Under the pieces are notes generated by a model. The model made no database searches, was not told where the DNA came from, and saw only the letters and a list, made by a program, of their open reading frames with translations. A program made the position numbers and the translations under genes. From Reyranella sp. (GTDB lineage: Bacteria; Pseudomonadota; Alphaproteobacteria; Reyranellales; Reyranellaceae): a DNA stretch of 7,972 bases. Shown here in pieces: positions 6,073 to 7,972 of the stretch. Position 1 is the stretch's first letter. Each line of letters begins with the position of its first letter. The stretch spans positions 1 through 7,972 of the forward strand of contig JADHLS010000221.1 in NCBI GenBank assembly GCA_016780605.1, written 5' to 3'.

Positions 6073-6164
6073 CATCGGTTGCCCGAATGTTACTTTTGAC
6101 ATAGTAATTGCATTGCCGACGCGACTTCCAATCGATAGGTTGGCCGGCTCATTTTGGGGGAGCC
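6073..6164. other. 92-bp intergenic gap with a consensus -35-like hexamer
   Basis: The gap follows the right-arm operon. It contains a perfect TTGACA (6096-6101), but no acceptable -10 lies 16-18 nt downstream. A weak GATAGG is at 6134-6139. No GC hairpin followed by T residues is visible, so neither a terminator nor a promoter can be called firmly. Confidence 0.3.
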
Positions 6165-6794
6165 ATGACTCTGGCCCGTGTTCTTGGTCTTGCGATCGTG
6201 TGCTTGGTGACGACCGTGTCCTGTGGCGGGCCGCCGACGGTCAACTCGACCGCCGCGCTGCAGCGGGCCTACTGGGGCCTGCCCCAGGACGGGCTCTCCG
6301 CCGACGTCACCGGCAGAGTGACCTGCCCCAACGGCTATCCCTGCGATGTGTTCGCCAACGCCGCCAACTACGGCGACCAGCGGCCGGACATGAACAAGCG
6401 GCTGACCGTGATCTGGACCTGCCAGCCGCAGCGCTTCGTGCTGTCGGAAGTCGTGATCTCGAGCCTCAAGGCGCGGATGGATTGCGTCGCCGGTCCGCAG
6501 GTGGTGCCGCGCACCATCACCATCCTCGAGGCGACCTGGGGCACCGGCAGTTCCAGCTCGACGGTCGACGTCACCCAGCAGGTGCGCGACATCTGCGGCG
6601 TGAACTCGACACGCTGCCAAGTGCCGGCGATGGCCTACATCTTCGGCAACCAGGATCGCAATCCCAAGGTGCTGCGCATCCGCTTCACCTGCAGCGGTCA
6701 GACGACTCCCGGCCAGCAGTCGCTGGAGAACGGCGTCGCCGACCTGCGCTGCGAGCGCAACGCCGACCTCGGCCTGCCGACCGGCCCGACGTAA
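6165..6794 (+). CDS. Cysteine-rich secreted protein or lipoprotein of unknown function
   Basis: A 209-residue protein with a clear export signal (MTLARVLGLAIVCLVTTVSC). Cys20 could be lipidated, although Thr at -3 makes the lipobox (TVSC) imperfect; otherwise it is a Sec signal. The mature part has eight more cysteines (54, 60, 86, 107, 144, 151, 176, 196), an even number that suggests disulfides in the periplasm. Residues about 115-178 run ITILEATWG, a DVTQQVRDICG stretch, RCQVPAMAYIFGN, then KVLRIRFTCSG. This order resembles the cysteine-bearing SUEL/rhamnose-binding-lectin-like module of some secreted bacterial proteins; the resemblance is by eye only. The start at 6165 is chosen because it begins the signal peptide and follows GGGGGAG (6156-6162), although the spacing is short. 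An in-frame TTG at 6108 would add a hydrophilic leader and is unlikely. It converges on the gene at 6801-7166, with 6 bp between stops. Confidence 0.75.
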   Translation: MTLARVLGLAIVCLVTTVSCGGPPTVNSTAALQRAYWGLPQDGLSADVTGRVTCPNGYPCDVFANAANYGDQRPDMNKRLTVIWTCQPQRFVLSEVVISSLKARMDCVAGPQVVPRTITILEATWGTGSSSSTVDVTQQVRDICGVNSTRCQVPAMAYIFGNQDRNPKVLRIRFTCSGQTTPGQQSLENGVADLRCERNADLGLPTGPT

Positions 6795-6800
6795 AGAATC

Positions 6801-7166
6801 CTACTGCGTCAGTTGCGGCGCGCCCGGCGGCGGCGGGCTGCGCCGGCATTCGCCGGTCAGGATACCGCCCAGGCCGCCGGTCGCTGACACGGCGAGCGCG
6901 CCGTCGTTCCTGTTGTAGGTGAGGTTGAACGCCGGGAAGCGCGTGCGCAGCGACTGGAAGTTTATGGTGGTGCCGGTGCCTTCGATCAGGCCGCCATTGT
7001 CCAATATCGCCGCCGTGCCGCGTAGGTCGTCGAACACCATCGAGAATGTCTGCGGTTTGCCGCTGGTGTCTGTGTACTTGCAGGCGAGCCAGCGCGGCTC
7101 GGCCAGCGCCGGCTGCGCCAGCAGCACGAGCAGCGCCATCGTGGTCGCGATCCTCGGCAGCCGCAC
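6801..7166 (-). CDS. Small secreted protein of unknown function
   Basis: A 121-residue protein that I do not recognise. It has a strong Sec signal (RLPRIATTMALLVLLAQPALA, cleavage after Ala22 before EPRW). The mature domain is about 99 residues with two cysteines (29 in WLACKY, 107 in TGECRR) that could pair, several predicted beta strands (TFSMVFDD, TTINFQSL, AFNLTYNRN, ALAVSATG), and a Pro-rich tail (SPPPPGAP). The GTG at 7166-7164 is chosen because GAGG lies 7 nt upstream and it begins 4 nt after the stop of the dehydrogenase gene. An in-frame ATG at 7199 would overlap that gene by 29 nt and put a long basic leader before the signal. The position suggests co-transcription with the dehydrogenase, but no functional link is evident. 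Confidence 0.65.
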   Translation of the reverse strand: MRLPRIATTMALLVLLAQPALAEPRWLACKYTDTSGKPQTFSMVFDDLRGTAAILDNGGLIEGTGTTINFQSLRTRFPAFNLTYNRNDGALAVSATGGLGGILTGECRRSPPPPGAPQLTQ

Positions 7167-7170
7167 GGCC

Positions 7171-7932
7171 TTACCTCGGCGCCATGCGGATGGCGCCATC
7201 GAGGCGGATGGTCTCGCCGTTCAGCATATGGTTCTCGACGATGCTCATGGCGAGCTGGGCGTACTCCTTGGGATCGCCCAGCCGCGGCGGGAACGGCACC
7301 TGCGCGCCCAGGCTCTTCTGCGCCTCGGCCGACAGGCCCATCATCATCGGCGTCAGGAACAGGCCGGGGGCGATGGTGCAGACGCGGATGCCCATGCTGG
7401 AAAGGTCGCGCGCGATCGGCAACGTCATGCCGACGACGCCGCCCTTGGAGGCCGAGTAGGCGGCCTGGCCGATCTGGCCGTCGAACGCCGCCACCGAGGC
7501 GGTGTTGATGATGACGCCGCGCTCGCCATCCTCCAGCGGCTCGGCCTGGCTCATCGCCCAGGAAGCGAGGCGAATGACGTTGAAGGTGCCGATCAGGTTG
7601 ACCTGGATCACCTGGGAGAACATCTGCAGGTCATGGGGACCCGACTTGGAGATGGTGCGGGCGGCGCGGCCGATGCCGGCGCAATTCACGACCACGCGCG
7701 GGGCGCCGAGCTTCTCGACCACGGTCTTGACCGAGGCTTCGGTGTTGGCCGCGTCCGAGACGTTGGTCTTGACGTACAGGCCGCCAATCTCCTTGGCCTT
7801 CGCGCTCCCCAGCTCATCCTGCAGGTCGAAGATCGCAACCTTGGCGCCGGCGGCGGCGAGCGCGCTTGCGGTCGCGCCGCCCAGACCCGATGCGCCGCCG
7901 GTGACGATGGCGGCCTGACCCTTGACGTTCAT
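7171..7932 (-). CDS. Short-chain dehydrogenase, type-2 3-hydroxyacyl-CoA dehydrogenase (HSD17B10-like)
   Basis: A 253-residue cytoplasmic NAD-dependent oxidoreductase of the classical SDR family, of normal length. Cofactor site: TGGASGLG (11-18) and Asp36 at the end of strand 2, which favours NAD over NADP, then NCAG (83-86). Catalytic residues: Asn112, Ser146 in INTASVAAF, and Tyr159/Lys163 in AAYSASKGG. The closing [15 protein letters not shown] (213-227) and [16 protein letters not shown] (237-252) are characteristic of the 3-hydroxyacyl-CoA dehydrogenase type 2/HSD17B10 group, which oxidises 3-hydroxyacyl-CoA in fatty-acid or branched-chain degradation. The exact substrate is not predictable. 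The start ATG (7932-7930) has AAGGAGGAG a few bases upstream and overlaps a possible upstream stop as ATGA. It is probably part of a lipid-degradation operon continuing beyond the right edge, unrelated to the chr locus. Confidence 0.93.
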   Translation of the reverse strand: MNVKGQAAIVTGGASGLGGATASALAAAGAKVAIFDLQDELGSAKAKEIGGLYVKTNVSDAANTEASVKTVVEKLGAPRVVVNCAGIGRAARTISKSGPHDLQMFSQVIQVNLIGTFNVIRLASWAMSQAEPLEDGERGVIINTASVAAFDGQIGQAAYSASKGGVVGMTLPIARDLSSMGIRVCTIAPGLFLTPMMMGLSAEAQKSLGAQVPFPPRLGDPKEYAQLAMSIVENHMLNGETIRLDGAIRMAPR

Positions 7933-7972
7933 TGCTTCTCCTCCTTGATGGCAAAGGTCTTAAGCATGTGAG
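7929..7972 (-). CDS. Possible 3' tail of an upstream gene (partial)
   Basis: On the minus strand the last bases read as an open frame, [13 protein letters not shown], ending in a TGA (7931-7929) that overlaps the dehydrogenase ATG in the ATGA manner seen twice elsewhere in this window. Only about 14 codons are visible, too few to identify or to rule out chance. Confidence 0.3.
   Translation of the reverse strand, partial: HMLKTFAIKEEKQ

Noticed and set aside
6795..6800. Bidirectional terminator between the convergent genes at 6794 and 6801
   Set aside because: Only 6 bp separate the stops, and no stem with flanking T/A runs is visible there.
6919..7971. Plus-strand open frame of 350 codons over the dehydrogenase
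   Set aside because: Antisense to a gene with a complete set of SDR motifs; no family features of its own.
1..7972. CRISPR arrays, tRNA or rRNA genes, insertion sequences
   Set aside because: No regularly spaced repeats, cloverleaf-like segments, rRNA signatures, transposase frames or terminal inverted repeats were seen.

Overview
The window is GC-rich (roughly two thirds G+C by eye). It is densely packed with genes that have good Shine-Dalgarno sites, ATGA stop/start overlaps and long antisense shadow frames. This fits an alphaproteobacterium, perhaps of the Bradyrhizobium or Reyranella kind; the lineage is an inference from style and gene content only.

Positions 1-6072 form a divergent chromate/oxidative-stress locus around a 116-bp control region (2903-3018). 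The leftward arm reads chrB (regulator or sensor), chrA (chromate efflux pump, ATGA overlap with chrB), then an Fe/Mn superoxide dismutase with a twin-arginine signal that runs off the left edge. This is the classical chrBAC order. The rightward arm begins with an unusual fusion of a second superoxide dismutase to a rhodanese-like domain. Next comes a free-standing ChrB C-terminal domain (ATGA overlap), then a YncE/YVTN-type beta-propeller protein 2 nt further on, and then a secreted LamG/DUF1080-like jelly-roll protein with a strong ribosome site. Both arms therefore carry one SOD and one ChrB_C domain. The right arm adds sulfur chemistry and two uncharacterised partners. The likely theme is chromate export plus handling of the superoxide, and perhaps thiol-chromium species, made when chromate is reduced inside the cell. 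The function of the right arm is inferred from its neighbours.

Positions 6073-6794 hold a 92-bp gap and a cysteine-rich secreted protein or lipoprotein of unknown function. It faces, 6 bp away, a small secreted protein of unknown function on the minus strand (6801-7166). That gene follows a well-conserved short-chain dehydrogenase of the type-2 3-hydroxyacyl-CoA dehydrogenase (HSD17B10-like) family (7171-7932). The last 40 bases may hold the tail of a further upstream gene overlapping the dehydrogenase start.

The points most worth attention are the SOD-rhodanese fusion and its mirrored arrangement with chrBAC, the altered second-sphere residues shared by both SODs, the dyad overlapping the -10 of the right arm, and the uncharacterised propeller and jelly-roll partners.
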